Positions 9,191 to 20,920 of a DNA stretch of 64,000 nucleotides are shown here, in pieces. This DNA comes from Paraburkholderia phenoliruptrix (GTDB lineage Bacteria > Pseudomonadota > Gammaproteobacteria > Burkholderiales > Burkholderiaceae): assembly GCF_902859825.1 (NCBI RefSeq), contig NZ_CADIKB010000011.1, forward strand, positions 62,001 to 126,000, in the 5' to 3' direction. Each line of letters starts with the position of its first letter. Position 1 is the stretch's first letter. The notes under the pieces were generated by a model. The model ran no database searches, had not been told where the DNA came from, and saw only the letters and a list, made by a program, of their open reading frames with translations. Made by a program: the position numbers and the translations under genes.

Positions 9191-9844
9191 ATGACCTTTC
9201 GCGCCCAAATGCTGGACACGTTGACCTCCCAGTCGTCCCGGGATCTCGAAGCGCAGGCGCTCGGACTGGTGCCGATCGTCGTGGAAACGAGCGGCCGGGG
9301 CGAGCGCTCGTACGACATCTACTCGCGTCTTCTGAAGGAACGCATCGTGTTCCTGGTCGGCGAGGTGAACGATCAGACGGCCAATCTCGTCGTCGCGCAG
9401 ATGCTGTTCCTCGAAAGCGAAAATCCCGACAAAGACATCTATTTCTATATCAACAGCCCGGGCGGTTCGGTGTCGGCCGGCATGGCGATCTACGATACGA
9501 TGCAGTTCATCAAGCCGGACGTGTCCACGCTGTGCATGGGGCTCGCGGCCAGCATGGGCGCGTTTCTGCTGGCGGCGGGCGCGAAGGGCAAGCGCTTTGC
9601 GCTGCCCAATTCGCGCGTGATGATTCACCAGCCGCTTGGCGGCGCACGCGGCCAGGCGTCGGATATCGAAATCCAGGCGCGCGAAATCCTGTATTTGAAG
9701 GAACGGCTGAATCATCTGCTCGCGCACCATACCGGCCAGCCTGTCGAGCGCATTGCGCGCGACACCGACCGCGACAACTTCATGTCCGGCGATGACGCCC
9801 AGGCCTACGGTCTCGTCGATCAGGTGGCGCACAAGCGTCCTTGA
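9191..9844 (+). CDS. clpP: ATP-dependent Clp protease proteolytic subunit
   Basis: ClpP forms the tetradecameric serine protease chamber fed by ClpX or ClpA. The 217-residue sequence has the catalytic triad in family positions: Ser121 in GLAASMGAF, His146 in MIHQPLGG and Asp195 in TDRDNF. Length and the roughly 20-residue N-terminal propeptide fit the E. coli-type enzyme. An AAGGA ribosome site lies at 9178-9182, eight bases before the ATG. clpX follows 180 bp downstream on the same strand, as in most proteobacteria, so the two may be transcribed together. Confidence 0.98.
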   Translation: MTFRAQMLDTLTSQSSRDLEAQALGLVPIVVETSGRGERSYDIYSRLLKERIVFLVGEVNDQTANLVVAQMLFLESENPDKDIYFYINSPGGSVSAGMAIYDTMQFIKPDVSTLCMGLAASMGAFLLAAGAKGKRFALPNSRVMIHQPLGGARGQASDIEIQAREILYLKERLNHLLAHHTGQPVERIARDTDRDNFMSGDDAQAYGLVDQVAHKRP

Positions 9845-10024
9845 TCGGCTACGGGTTTGCGCTAAATCGGGGCAAATCCGTCGCCGGGTCGGTTGTGAAA
9901 TAATCAGGAGTCGTCCGAGCGCCTGCGGCAAACGCCGTCATCTTGCTCAGCCCGGCCGCGCCCAACTGCGTGGCTGGGGCAAACGGCGTATCATGTAATG
10001 GAGTGTCCGGAGGCTCACACATCT

Positions 10025-11296
10025 ATGGCGGACAAAAAAGGTTCTAACAGCGAAAAGCTGTTGTATTGCTCGTTTTGCGGCAAGAGCCAGCATGAAGTCA
10101 AAAAACTGATTGCCGGCCCGTCGGTGTTCATCTGTGATGAATGTATCGACCTGTGCAACGAAATCATTCGCGACGAAGCGGCGGGTGCGGGTATCGAGGC
10201 GGGCTTGTCCAAGTCCGATCTGCCGGGTCCGCAGGAAATTCGTGAAATCCTCGACCAGTATGTGATCGGTCAGGAACGCGCGAAGAAAATTCTCGCCGTC
10301 GCGGTGTACAACCACTACAAGCGCCTGAAGCATCTCGACAAGAAGGACGAGATCGAGCTGTCCAAGAGCAACATCCTGCTGATCGGTCCGACCGGTTCCG
10401 GCAAGACGCTGCTTGCGCAAACGCTCGCGCGTCTTCTGAACGTTCCCTTTGTCATTGCGGACGCAACCACGCTGACGGAAGCGGGTTATGTCGGCGAAGA
10501 CGTCGAGAACATCATTCAGAAGCTGCTGCAGAACTGTAATTACGAAGTGGACAAGGCCCAGCGCGGCATTGTCTATATCGACGAAATCGACAAGATCAGC
10601 CGCAAGTCCGACAACCCGTCCATCACGCGCGACGTGTCGGGCGAGGGCGTGCAACAGGCGCTGCTAAAGCTGGTCGAAGGCACGATGGCGTCGGTGCCGC
10701 CGCAGGGCGGCCGCAAGCATCCGAATCAGGACTTCATCCAGGTCGACACCACCAACATTCTGTTCATTTGCGGTGGCGCGTTCGACGGCCTTGAAAAAGT
10801 CATCGTCGATCGTACGGAAAAGACCGGCATCGGCTTCGGCGCGAGCGTGAAGAGCAAGCAGGACCGCGACGCGGGCGAGGTGCTGCGCGAAGTGGAACCG
10901 GAAGACCTGATCAAATTCGGCCTGATTCCCGAACTGATCGGCCGTCTGCCGGTGGTGGCCACGCTCGGCAAGCTCGACGAAGCCGCATTGATGAAAATCC
11001 TCGTCGAACCGAAGAATGCGCTCGTGAAGCAATATCACAAGCTGTTCAACATGGAACGCGTCGAACTGGAAATTCGCCCGGCAGCGCTGCAGGCAGTGGC
11101 GCGCAAGGCGATCCGCCGCAAGACCGGCGCGCGCGGGCTGCGCTCCATCCTGGAACAGGCGTTGCTTGACGTCATGTACGACCTGCCGCAAATGAAAGGT
11201 GTCAGCAAGGTCATTATTGACGACAATGTGATCGACGGCGACGGCAAACCCTTACTGATCTATGAAGACGCGCCCAAAGTCGCGGGTTCGAACTGA
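10025..11296 (+). CDS. clpX: ATP-dependent Clp protease ATP-binding subunit ClpX
   Basis: ClpX unfolds tagged substrates and feeds them to ClpP. The 423-residue product has the N-terminal C4 zinc-binding domain (Cys15, Cys18, Cys37, Cys40), Walker A GPTGSGKT at 121-128, the substrate-gripping pore loop GYVG at 154-157 and Walker [11 protein letters not shown] at 181-190. I start at ATG 10025 (MADKKGSN) because it matches the family N-terminus and follows GGAGG (10009-10013); the frame is open upstream to 9998 but those residues are not family-like. A strong terminator follows, separating it from lon. Confidence 0.98.
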   Translation: MADKKGSNSEKLLYCSFCGKSQHEVKKLIAGPSVFICDECIDLCNEIIRDEAAGAGIEAGLSKSDLPGPQEIREILDQYVIGQERAKKILAVAVYNHYKRLKHLDKKDEIELSKSNILLIGPTGSGKTLLAQTLARLLNVPFVIADATTLTEAGYVGEDVENIIQKLLQNCNYEVDKAQRGIVYIDEIDKISRKSDNPSITRDVSGEGVQQALLKLVEGTMASVPPQGGRKHPNQDFIQVDTTNILFICGGAFDGLEKVIVDRTEKTGIGFGASVKSKQDRDAGEVLREVEPEDLIKFGLIPELIGRLPVVATLGKLDEAALMKILVEPKNALVKQYHKLFNMERVELEIRPAALQAVARKAIRRKTGARGLRSILEQALLDVMYDLPQMKGVSKVIIDDNVIDGDGKPLLIYEDAPKVAGSN

Positions 11297-11314
11297 TCGG
11301 CTTTCGGGTGCAGC

Positions 11315-11350
11315 AAAAAGCCGTTCATGGCGACGTGAACGGCTTTTTCG
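11315..11350 (+). terminator. intrinsic terminator after clpX
   Basis: A 13-bp perfect stem AAAAAGCCGTTCA (11315-11327) with TGAACGGCTTTTT (11336-11348) has an 8-nt loop and ends in a T run. It lies 18 bp after the clpX stop. Confidence 0.9.
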
Positions 11351-11384
11351 TTTATCGTGTGGTCAGAACGGTTGTTTTCACAAT

Positions 11385-11416
11385 GGAGTCACTGAACCTT
11401 CGGAGTCACTGAACTT
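11385..11416. repeat. direct repeat upstream of lon
   Basis: GGAGTCACTGAAC occurs at 11385-11397 and 11402-11414 with a 17-bp period, about 80-110 bp before the lon start. It may be an operator, but no known factor is recognised. Confidence 0.8.
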
Positions 11417-11432
11417 TTCCCACACGCGGAGG

Positions 11433-11460
11433 CTTGCAATATTTTCTGCTGGCCTCACCT
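11433..11460 (+). promoter_or_regulatory. candidate sigma-32-like promoter of lon
   Basis: CTTGCA (11433-11438, one mismatch to CTTGAA) is followed after 14 bases by CCTCAC (11453-11458, partial match to CCCCAT). lon is a heat-shock gene in proteobacteria, which makes this placement plausible but unproven. Confidence 0.3.
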
Positions 11461-11495
11461 ATCGAACGAACTGATTCCACTCATGGGGAAATGAA

Positions 11496-13919
<2,424 letters not shown>

Positions 13920-13945
13920 GCCTTCAGTCTTTGCTGCTCGACAAG

Positions 13946-13977
13946 AACCCGCGGTGTTGCTAGCCGCGGGTTTTTTA
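13946..13977 (+). terminator. intrinsic terminator after lon
   Basis: AACCCGCGG (13946-13954) pairs with CCGCGGGTT (13964-13972), followed by TTTTTT. It lies 27 bp after the lon stop. Confidence 0.88.
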
Positions 13978-14129
13978 TTGCAATTCGGGCGCCAACCATG
14001 TTCGACAAACTGTTGTCATGCGAGCAACGAAATGCCGCGCCGTAAGTTCGTTGTGCGCGCATCGAAAGCCCTGACACCCGCAGCGACGAATAGTCCGCGA
14101 GAATCCCTTCAAATCAGGCTCAACCCCGG

Positions 14130-14158
14130 TTGACACGGCGGTTTCGGCCAATTCTAAT
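14130..14158 (+). promoter_or_regulatory. sigma-70 promoter of hupB
   Basis: A consensus -35 TTGACA (14130-14135) is separated by exactly 17 bp from TCTAAT (14153-14158, five of six matches to TATAAT), about 85 bp before the HU start. This is one of the best housekeeping promoter matches in the window and fits an abundant nucleoid protein. Confidence 0.75.
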
Positions 14159-14242
14159 GACTCGGCCCGGCGTTGCCGCCGGCCACACGATGTCAGGCGC
14201 CGCACGCGCCGTTTCGGTTCTAAAACATTCTCGGGGGTAGGG

Positions 14243-14515
14243 ATGAACAAGACGGAATTGATCGACCACATTGCGCAGCAGGCAGAAATTTCGAAAGCCG
14301 CGGCCGGCCGCGCGCTCGATGCAGTGATCGGCGGTGTAAAGGGCACGTTGAAGAAGGGCGGTTCGGTGACGTTGGTCGGCTTCGGCACGTTCGCGGTCGG
14401 CAAGCGTACGGCGCGTACGGGGCGCAATCCGCGCACCGGCGATGCTATCAAGATCAAGGCTGCCAAAGTTCCCAAATTTAGGCCTGGCAAAGCGCTGAAG
14501 GATGCGCTAAACTAA
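14243..14515 (+). CDS. hupB: DNA-binding protein HU (beta-type)
   Basis: HU bends DNA without sequence specificity and organises the nucleoid. The product is 90 residues, the family length, with GFGTF at about 47-51 and the arm motif [10 protein letters not shown] at about 55-64. The position directly after lon is the conserved place of hupB in proteobacteria. A near-consensus sigma-70 promoter precedes it, and tRNA-Val follows about 115 bp later with no terminator visible between, so read-through into the tRNA is possible. Confidence 0.97.
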   Translation: MNKTELIDHIAQQAEISKAAAGRALDAVIGGVKGTLKKGGSVTLVGFGTFAVGKRTARTGRNPRTGDAIKIKAAKVPKFRPGKALKDALN

Positions 14516-14629
14516 CGGGCTTGCTGCTTGAGCAACTCGTTGCGGTTGATGCGCAGTTGTTGTGTTCCGGCTTTCACGGTTGGACCAAAACGCAGGCAGC
14601 AAGGTAGAAGCGTCAGCAGTCTGCGAAAC

Positions 14630-14705
14630 GGGTGCTTAGCTCAGTTGGTAGAGCGGCGCCCTTACAAGGCGTAGGTCGGGAGTTCGAGCCTCTCAGCACC
14701 CACCA
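14630..14705 (+). tRNA. tRNA-Val (anticodon TAC)
   Basis: A 76-nt cloverleaf has acceptor strands GGGTGCT and AGCACCC, a D-loop with TCAGTTGGTAGAG, anticodon loop CTTACAA giving anticodon TAC, a T-loop GTTCGAG and an encoded CCA end. It reads GUA and related valine codons. Confidence 0.97.
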
Positions 14706-14749
14706 TTCGTTTCGCGATGCGCTTGTTTCGGCACGTTGGAGAAGTTCAT

Positions 14750-14786
14750 AAAAACCCGCACGGCTATTGGCTTTGCGGGTTTTTTG
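14750..14786 (+). terminator. intrinsic terminator after tRNA-Val
   Basis: AAAACCCGCA (14751-14760) pairs with TGCGGGTTTT (14774-14783), followed by more T residues. It lies about 45 bp after the tRNA. Confidence 0.85.
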
Positions 14787-14923
14787 TTGTCACTTGCGCG
14801 AGCGATTATTGAGGGGCGGCGAGCGGACGTTAAGGCGAGGCGCAAAAATCCGGGACAACGAGCGTCGGATCGTCGGGCGCAAGTTGCCGTTTTACCTGCG
14901 AGAGAATTGCGGGGAGGCAAAAG

Positions 14924-14953
14924 TTGCGAACACGCGGCCCTTTCCGCTACAAT
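14924..14953 (+). promoter_or_regulatory. candidate promoter of tRNA-Asp
   Basis: TTGCGA (14924-14929) is followed after 18 bp by TACAAT (14948-14953, five of six to TATAAT), about 110 bp before the tRNA. A hairpin in the leader could be a processing site. Confidence 0.55.
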
Positions 14954-15063
14954 TCTTTTTCGCCCTGATTTTTATAGCGATCAGGGTGAGCAGCAACTAG
15001 TAACAAGACGTGCAAGAAAACGTGCGCTTAAACGAAGAGTGAAGTGCGCACATTGAAGCGCAA

Positions 15064-15140
15064 GGAGTGGTAGTTCAGTCGGTTAGAATACCGGCCTGTC
15101 ACGCCGGGGGTCGCGGGTTCGAGTCCCGTCCACTCCGCCA
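15064..15140 (+). tRNA. tRNA-Asp (anticodon GTC)
   Basis: A 77-nt cloverleaf with acceptor strands GGAGTGG and CCACTCC, anticodon loop CTGTCAC giving anticodon GTC, T-loop GTTCGAG and an encoded CCA end. It is preceded by its own promoter and followed directly by a terminator. Confidence 0.97.
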
Positions 15141-15150
15141 GTATCCTCGA

Positions 15151-15177
15151 AAGGCGAACTCCGGTTCGCCTTTTTTA
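15151..15177 (+). terminator. intrinsic terminator after tRNA-Asp
   Basis: AAGGCGAAC (15151-15159) pairs with GTTCGCCTT (15164-15172) around a TCCG tetraloop and runs into a T tract, 10 bp after the tRNA. Confidence 0.9.
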
Positions 15178-15223
15178 TTGCCCGCTGTTGTAAGATCGGG
15201 CGTTCTGTTTTTGGCACTCACGC

Positions 15224-17164
15224 ATGCTCGATTTTTTCCGCAATCACAAACGCCTGATGATGTTCATGCTCATCCTCGTCATTGTGCCGGGGCTGGGTTT
15301 TGTGGGTATTCAGGGCTTTCGCGGCTTCTTTGACGAAAGTGCAAACGTCGCAAGCGTCAACGGTCACAAGATCACGCGGGCAGAGTACGACAACGCGATG
15401 CGTCAGCAGCTCGACCGCGCGCGTCAGATGCTCGGCGCGCAGTTCGACATCAAGGCATTCGACACGCCCGAGCGTCGCAGCGAAATGCTCGACGGCCTGA
15501 TCGAACAGCGTGTGCTCGCCGATGAAACGCAGCGCCTGCACCTCACCGCGTCGGACGACGCCGTGCGCCGCGTGCTGCTGAACGACCCGGTCATCTCGTC
15601 GCTGAAAAAGCCGGACGGCTCGATCGACGTCGACCGTTACAAGCAGCTGCTCGCCATGCAGGGCATGACGCCGGACCAGTACGACGAGCGCGTGCGCTAC
15701 AGCATTGCCACGCAGCAGTTGCCGGCCAGCATTCAGGGCAGCGCATTCACGTCGAAGACGCTGGCGCAGCACTTGACCGAACTCGCCGAGCAGCAGCGTG
15801 AAGTGCAGGGCATCGCTTTCCATCCGCGCGACTACGCCGCCAAGGTGCAGCCTACCGACGCACAGTTGCAGGCGTATTACGACGCGCACCGCAACGACTT
15901 CGCGACGCCGGCCACGGCCACGATCCAGTATCTGGTCATGTCGCCGGCCACGCTCGCTGCGTCCGTGCAGCCGAGCGACGCCGACCTCAAAAAATACTAC
16001 GACGACAACATCGCGCATTACCGCACCGAAGGTCAGGTGCGCGCGAGCCACATCCTGATTGCGGCCCCGAAAGACGCGAGCCCGGCCGACAAGGCCAAGG
16101 CGAAGCAGAAGGCCGAAGAGTTGCTCGCACAGGTCAAGGCGCATCCTGATCAATTTGCTCAGATCGCGCAGCAGAACTCGCAGGATCCCGGCTCGGCTGC
16201 GAAAGGCGGCGATCTCGGCTACTTCGGCCGCGGCATGATCGCAGGCGGGCAGGCGTTCGACGACGCGGTGTTCGCGCTCAAGAAGGACGAAGTGAGCGGC
16301 ATCGTGCAAACCGACTTCGGTTATCACATCGTCAAGGTGACCGACGTCAAGCCGGCAGTCACGAGGCCGTTTGACGAAGTGAAAGACCAGATCGGGCGCG
16401 ACCTCAAGACGCAACTGGCAAGCAAGGCATTCAGCGACGACTCGGAAGGCTTCACGTCGATCGTCTATGAAAAGGCGAAGAGCCTTCAGCCCGCCGCCGA
16501 TAAATACAAGCTGCAGGTGCAAACGGCCACGGTCACGCCACAGCCCGATCCGAAGCTGCCGCCCGACAGCCCGCTGAACAACGCCAAGTTCCTCGCCGCC
16601 GTGTTCGCGAACGACTCGGTCAACGCGCGCAACAACACGCAGGCCATCGACGTCGGCGGCAACACGCTGATCGCCGCGCACGTCACGGACTACAAGCCCG
16701 CAGCCGTGCCGCCGCTCGACGCGATCAAGGACGCAGTGCGCCAGAAAGTGATCGCGGTTCAATCGGACGAAGCCGCCCACAAGGACGGCCTCGCGAAGCT
16801 CGCCGAGTTCGAGAAGTCGAAGGCGACCACGGGCTTCTCGTCGCCGTTGAAGGTGTCGCGCAACGACGCGCAGGGCGTGCCGCCGGCTGCGTTGAGCGCG
16901 ATCTATAAGGCCGATGCGCAAAAGTTGCCCGCCTATGTCGGCGTCGATCTCGGCGACGATGGTTACGCGATCTATCGCGTGAACGCGGTCGTCGCGGCGG
17001 CGCCGGTGGATCCGCAGCGCCTCGCCGCAGCCCAGCAGCAGATCGCGCAAGTGGAATCGCAGTCGGAAACGGAGGCCTACGTCAAGGCACTGCGCGCGCG
17101 TTCGAAGGTCAAGCTGTATGGCTCGCTCGAGAGCAGCGGCAACGCGCAGGCAGGCAACGAGTAA
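15224..17164 (+). CDS. ppiD: PpiD-like periplasmic peptidyl-prolyl isomerase and chaperone
   Basis: This 646-residue protein is anchored in the inner membrane by one N-terminal helix (about residues 12-34, MMFMLILVIVPGLGFVGIQG). A SurA-like N-terminal chaperone region follows (VNGHKITRAEYDNAMRQQLD onwards). A parvulin-type isomerase domain lies at about 270-372 (RASHILIAAP through FGYHIVKVTDVKP), with a long helical C-terminal part. This is the PpiD architecture, a chaperone at the Sec translocon exit that helps outer-membrane protein folding. Its place after clpX-lon-hupB is conserved in proteobacteria (lon-hupB-ppiD). The two tRNAs lie between hupB and this gene, and a bidirectional terminator follows. 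Confidence 0.93.
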   Translation: MLDFFRNHKRLMMFMLILVIVPGLGFVGIQGFRGFFDESANVASVNGHKITRAEYDNAMRQQLDRARQMLGAQFDIKAFDTPERRSEMLDGLIEQRVLADETQRLHLTASDDAVRRVLLNDPVISSLKKPDGSIDVDRYKQLLAMQGMTPDQYDERVRYSIATQQLPASIQGSAFTSKTLAQHLTELAEQQREVQGIAFHPRDYAAKVQPTDAQLQAYYDAHRNDFATPATATIQYLVMSPATLAASVQPSDADLKKYYDDNIAHYRTEGQVRASHILIAAPKDASPADKAKAKQKAEELLAQVKAHPDQFAQIAQQNSQDPGSAAKGGDLGYFGRGMIAGGQAFDDAVFALKKDEVSGIVQTDFGYHIVKVTDVKPAVTRPFDEVKDQIGRDLKTQLASKAFSDDSEGFTSIVYEKAKSLQPAADKYKLQVQTATVTPQPDPKLPPDSPLNNAKFLAAVFANDSVNARNNTQAIDVGGNTLIAAHVTDYKPAAVPPLDAIKDAVRQKVIAVQSDEAAHKDGLAKLAEFEKSKATTGFSSPLKVSRNDAQGVPPAALSAIYKADAQKLPAYVGVDLGDDGYAIYRVNAVVAAAPVDPQRLAAAQQQIAQVESQSETEAYVKALRARSKVKLYGSLESSGNAQAGNE

Positions 17165-17231
17165 GCTTCACGCCGGCCTCCCAGTCGTCGGATCGGCCGG
17201 CGCATGCGACATACGCGTATTGCCACACACG

Positions 17232-17260
17232 AAAAAGCCCCGCATTTTGCGGGGCTTTTT
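17232..17260. terminator. bidirectional intrinsic terminator
   Basis: A 13-bp perfect stem AAAAAGCCCCGCA (17232-17244) with TGCGGGGCTTTTT (17248-17260) carries A and T tracts on both sides. It can serve the ppiD gene from the left and the lipoprotein gene from the right. Confidence 0.9.
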
Positions 17261-17309
17261 CCATTCGGACTACCGTGGACATGAACGCCGGGCGCTCAGC
17301 GCCTCGAGG

Positions 17310-17651
17310 TTACAGGCATGAACTGATCGCGCTGGTGGCGTCGCTGCCCGCTGCGCCATTGGCGCGGAAGCCGACCCACGAGCCCTTGCCCGAGTACGAA
17401 GGACGCACGACAGCCGCCGCGCCGTTAGGCGGCTGCTCGCCGGGCACATACACGTCGACGGCCTGATCGTTAGCCATCGTGTCTTGCGAGACCACCTGCT
17501 TCTGCGAGCCGTCTGCCCACTTCTGCGCAATACAGGTTGCGACGGCCTTGGGCGGTTGCTGGCTCTGTCCAACAGATTGGACGCCAGCCGGCGGTTGAGC
17601 GGCGCAGGCAGAAATTGCCACAGTCAAAGCGATTAACGGTAGGTATTTCAC
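17310..17651 (-). CDS. small hypothetical lipoprotein
   Basis: This 113-residue protein starts with a type II signal peptide, MKYLPLIALTVAISAC, whose lipobox ISAC places the lipidated Cys at residue 16. The mature part is small and polar with two further Cys (near CIAQKW and the C-terminal SSCL) that could form a disulfide. No domain is recognised. The start is GTG at 17651, chosen because GAGGAG stands about six bases upstream and the signal peptide begins immediately. It shares the terminator at 17232 with ppiD and probably sits in the outer membrane or periplasm. Confidence 0.8.
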   Translation of the reverse strand: MKYLPLIALTVAISACAAQPPAGVQSVGQSQQPPKAVATCIAQKWADGSQKQVVSQDTMANDQAVDVYVPGEQPPNGAAAVVRPSYSGKGSWVGFRANGAAGSDATSAISSCL

Positions 17652-17767
17652 GTTATCTCCTCAGAAGTCGCTCAGAATCGAGCCGGGTGCACGGGATTGC
17701 GAAAGCGCCGCAGGGCGCTTGCCGATCCGTGTTCCCGAGGTTTCGGAAACAAGCCGCCAGCGGCGTT

Positions 17768-18490
17768 TCAGCGCGGCGAACCTGTGCGAAGGAGTGGCTT
17801 CACAGCGGGCCACACGTTGTTGAGTAGCACTGGCTGTGCCTGCTGGGTGGGATGAATCTGATCCGCCTGGAACATCTCCGGCTTGTCGGCAATGCCCGCA
17901 AGCATAAATGGGACAAGCGGCACGCGCAGTTGCTTCGCGAGCTGGCCGTAAATGCCGTGGAACTTTTGAGTGTAGTCCGGGCCGTAGTTAGGCGGCACGT
18001 ACATGCCGACGAGCACGACCTTCGCATGGCCTTGCTGCGCCTCTTCGATGATCGTGCGCAGGTTGTCCTCGGTCGTGGCGAGCGGCACGCCACGCAACGC
18101 GTCGTTCGCGCCCAGTTCGACAATCACGATACTCGGCTTCAAACGTTGCATGAGCGCGGGCAAGCGGGCTCGTCCGCCGCTCGTCGTGTCGCCGCTAATG
18201 CTGGCATTCGCAACGCTATAATCGATTCGCTCCTCGCTCAGGCGCTGGCGCAGCAACGCAACCCAGCCCGTGTCGCGTGGCAGGCCATATTCGGCGGAAA
18301 TGCTGTCGCCCAATACGACGATGACGGGCTTCGCCGGTTCTGGCGTATTGGCGGCATGAGCCGCGAAGCTCGTCGAAACAAGGGCGGCGGTTAATACCAA
18401 AGAGCCGATTGCGGGCGACTTTGCTGCCCGAACGATTGCATTGGCGCGACGACGTTTGATAACGCGCACTTTCAACCTACGCTTCACCAT
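17768..18490 (-). CDS. GDSL-type arylesterase / TesA-like lysophospholipase
   Basis: This 240-residue SGNH hydrolase has block I GDSIS (residues 61-65, nucleophile Ser63), block III GAND (127-130) and block V DQIHP with Asp210 and His213. It resembles E. coli TesA, a periplasmic thioesterase/lysophospholipase. A long basic N-terminus leads into a signal peptide (SLVLTAALVSTSFAAHA). The ATG at 18490 overlaps the ATG of the divergent ABC gene. A GTG at 18469, preceded by AGG, would shorten it by seven residues and is a realistic alternative. The divergent pairing with a YbbA-type ATPase is the same as tesA-ybbA in E. coli. Confidence 0.9.
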   Translation of the reverse strand: MVKRRLKVRVIKRRRANAIVRAAKSPAIGSLVLTAALVSTSFAAHAANTPEPAKPVIVVLGDSISAEYGLPRDTGWVALLRQRLSEERIDYSVANASISGDTTSGGRARLPALMQRLKPSIVIVELGANDALRGVPLATTEDNLRTIIEEAQQGHAKVVLVGMYVPPNYGPDYTQKFHGIYGQLAKQLRVPLVPFMLAGIADKPEMFQADQIHPTQQAQPVLLNNVWPAVKPLLRTGSPR

Positions 18491-19175
18491 GCTAAACAAA
18501 ACTGATCCAGTCATTGAAGTGCGGGGTTTGTGCAAGAAGGTTAAGGATGCAACGGGCGAACTGACCATTCTCGACAACATCGACCTGGCTATTCAGGCCG
18601 GCAGCAGTGTCGCGATAGTCGGCGCGTCGGGATCGGGCAAGTCTACGCTGCTCGGCCTGCTCGCAGGATTGGACAGCGCGAGTTCCGGCTCGGTTCGGCT
18701 ACTGGGCCGCGAACTCACCACTTTGAACGAAGACGAGCGCGCCGCATTGCGCAGCGGCTCCGTCGGCTTCGTGTTCCAGTCGTTTCAGTTGATGCCGCAT
18801 TTGACGGCGCTCGAAAATGTCACGTTGCCGCTTGAATTGCAAGGCGGCATCGGCACGCGCGAAGCGGCACTGCGTGCGCGCCGGCTGCTCGAGCAGGTCG
18901 GCTTGGGGCAGCGCACCGGTCATTATCCGAAGCTGCTTTCGGGCGGCGAGCAGCAACGCGTTGCGCTGGCGCGGGCGTTCGTCACGCACCCTGCCATCCT
19001 CTTCGCCGACGAGCCGACCGGCAGTCTGGACGCCGCGACCGGTCACGCGGTGATCGACCTGATGTTCGAAATGAACCGCGCGAACGGCGCGACGCTGATT
19101 CTCGTCACGCACGACGTCGAACTGGCACGCCGTTGCGACACGACTGTCACGATCGAAGCGGGGCGTCTTGCCTGA
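18489..19175 (+). CDS. YbbA-type ABC transporter ATP-binding protein
   Basis: This 228-residue ATPase has Walker A GASGSGKS (45-52), signature [14 protein letters not shown], Walker [13 protein letters not shown] and H-loop THD, and belongs to the LolD/MacB/YbbA class that pairs with FtsX-like permeases. In E. coli ybbA is followed by the permease ybbP. Here the next gene is pgi on the opposite strand, so no permease partner is visible. The ATG at 18489 overlaps the divergent esterase start. A TTG further upstream (18441) would add 16 residues that do not match the family. The transported substrate is unknown; lipid or lipoprotein handling is inferred from the esterase neighbour. Confidence 0.88.
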   Translation: MLNKTDPVIEVRGLCKKVKDATGELTILDNIDLAIQAGSSVAIVGASGSGKSTLLGLLAGLDSASSGSVRLLGRELTTLNEDERAALRSGSVGFVFQSFQLMPHLTALENVTLPLELQGGIGTREAALRARRLLEQVGLGQRTGHYPKLLSGGEQQRVALARAFVTHPAILFADEPTGSLDAATGHAVIDLMFEMNRANGATLILVTHDVELARRCDTTVTIEAGRLA

Positions 19176-19264
19176 ATGAGCGGCTTGCTCGGGTGAGCGG
19201 TCATTAGGGAAACGGGCCGCGACCGGCCCGCTCCTGGCCCACGGCAGCGCGCAACGCTTGCCGA

Positions 19265-19292
19265 ATGCGCCGGTCATGAGAGACCGGCGCAT
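19265..19292. terminator. hairpin between convergent ABC ATPase and pgi genes
   Basis: An 11-bp perfect inverted repeat ATGCGCCGGTC/GACCGGCGCAT with a 6-nt loop lies just after the pgi stop (minus strand). It lacks a clear T tract, so its role as terminator is uncertain. Confidence 0.45.
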
Positions 19293-19297
19293 GACCG

Positions 19298-20920
19298 TCA
19301 AGACTTCAAAGCCGCACGCGCCCGCGCGATCAACGCGGACGTCGACGAGTCGTGTTTCTTGTCGTCGACACTCGTCGCCGTCAGGTCGGCTTCGACGACC
19401 TTGCCGAGGATCTTGCCCAGTTCGACGCCCCATTGATCGAACGGGTTGATATTCCACACCGACGCCTGGACCAGTACCTTGTGCTCGTACAACGCGATCA
19501 GGGCGCCCAGCGAACGCGCGGTGAGCGCTTCGAGGATCAAGGTGGTGGTGGGACGGTTGCCAGGGAAGACGAGGTGCGGCGCGAGTTCCGGCTTATCCGG
19601 ACCGGCGACCTTTTTGGCTTCTTCGAGCGTACGGCCGAGCATCAGCGCTTCGCTTTGCGCGAAGCAATTGGCGAGCAGCTTCGCATGATGGCTCACGAGC
19701 GGATGCTCGGGCGTGAGCACAGCGACGAAGTCGATCGGCACGATAGTCGGGCCCTGGTGCAGCATCTGAAAAAACGCATGCTGGCCGTTCGTGCCGGGTT
19801 CGCCCCACGTCACCGCGGCGGTCGGATAATCGACCATGGCGCCGTCGAGCCGCGCCGACTTGCCGTTGCTCTCCATCTCCAGCTGTTGCAGATAAGACGG
19901 CAGGAAATGGAGCGCTTCGGAATACGGCGCGACCAGGTAGCTCTGCGAGCCGAAGAAGTTCCGATACCAGATGCCGATCATGCCGAGCAGCACCGGCAGA
20001 TTCTTTTCCAGCGGGGCGGTGCGGAAATGCTCGTCCATGTCGTTGGCGCCCGCGAGCAGTTCGTCGAACTGCTGCGGCCCGATCGCGATCATGATCGACA
20101 GACCGACAGCCGACCACAGCGAATAGCGGCCGCCCACCCAGTCCCACATTTCGAAGACGTTCTCCTTCGCAATGCCGAATTTGACGACTTCCGACGGATT
20201 CGCCGACACGCCGACGAAGTGCCTGGCCAGCGCGTTCTCCGGACAGCCTTTTTCGAGGAACCAGTCGCGCAGCGAGCGCGCGTTGGTCATGGTCTCGAGC
20301 GTCGTGAACGTTTTCGAAACGATGATGGCGAGCGTCTCTTCGGGGTCGATCTGCTGCATCACGTTGTAGAGATCGGCGCCGTCCACATTCGACACGAAGT
20401 GCGTGGCGATCTCCGGCGCGGAGAGGTGATGCAGCGCGTGCACGACCATCTTCGGCCCGAGGTCCGAGCCGCCGATGCCGATGTTCACCACGTGGCGAAT
20501 GCGCTTGCCGGTGTAGCCGGTCCACGCGCCGCTGCGCACCTCTTCCGCGAACGCGGCCATCTTCGCGCGCTCGGCCTCGACCTGCGTGTGAAACGGCGCG
20601 TTGGGACTCTTCGCGCGCAACGCGGTATGCAGCGCCGCGCGGCCTTCGGTGGGATTGACGACGTCGCCCGCGAACATCGCGTCGCGGCGCTTTTCGACGC
20701 CGGCTTCGCGCGCGAGCTGAACGAGGAGCTTCAGGGTTTCGTCGGTGATGCGGTTCTTCGAGAAATCGGCCGCGAGACCGCCGCCCGCGAACGCAAAGCG
20801 TTCAGCACGGGTCGGAGCGGGATCGTTCTCGGGGGCGAACCAGTCGCGCAGATGCGCATTGCGAATCTGTTCGTAATGCGCTTGCAGCGAGGACCAGGAG
20901 GGGAGCGAGTTCTGGGTCAT
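19298..20920 (-). CDS. pgi: glucose-6-phosphate isomerase
   Basis: Pgi interconverts glucose-6-phosphate and fructose-6-phosphate. The 540-residue protein carries the two family signatures: the one around [15 protein letters not shown] with the phosphate-binding residues, and a C-terminal one around [14 protein letters not shown] containing the active-site Lys. It also has QLEMESNGK with the catalytic Glu and [10 protein letters not shown] with the catalytic His. Length is normal for the bacterial family. It is transcribed convergently with the ABC ATPase gene and appears to be a single-gene unit. Confidence 0.97.
   Translation of the reverse strand: MTQNSLPSWSSLQAHYEQIRNAHLRDWFAPENDPAPTRAERFAFAGGGLAADFSKNRITDETLKLLVQLAREAGVEKRRDAMFAGDVVNPTEGRAALHTALRAKSPNAPFHTQVEAERAKMAAFAEEVRSGAWTGYTGKRIRHVVNIGIGGSDLGPKMVVHALHHLSAPEIATHFVSNVDGADLYNVMQQIDPEETLAIIVSKTFTTLETMTNARSLRDWFLEKGCPENALARHFVGVSANPSEVVKFGIAKENVFEMWDWVGGRYSLWSAVGLSIMIAIGPQQFDELLAGANDMDEHFRTAPLEKNLPVLLGMIGIWYRNFFGSQSYLVAPYSEALHFLPSYLQQLEMESNGKSARLDGAMVDYPTAAVTWGEPGTNGQHAFFQMLHQGPTIVPIDFVAVLTPEHPLVSHHAKLLANCFAQSEALMLGRTLEEAKKVAGPDKPELAPHLVFPGNRPTTTLILEALTARSLGALIALYEHKVLVQASVWNINPFDQWGVELGKILGKVVEADLTATSVDDKKHDSSTSALIARARAALKS

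Larger units (their letters stand above)
14706..15063. other. spacer between tRNA-Val and tRNA-Asp
   Basis: This 358-bp spacer contains the tRNA-Val terminator, a promoter for tRNA-Asp and a leader hairpin CCCTGAT/ATCAGGG at 14963-14986. Short frames such as the one at 14767-15000 have no family resemblance or good ribosome site and are not called. Confidence 0.6.

Noticed and set aside
14767..15000. A 77-codon frame between the two tRNA genes
   Set aside because: It overlaps the tRNA-Val terminator and the tRNA-Asp promoter and has no ribosome site or homology.
15218..17050. A 610-codon antisense frame over ppiD
   Set aside because: The composition is that of a shadow frame and it has no homology; the forward gene is well supported.
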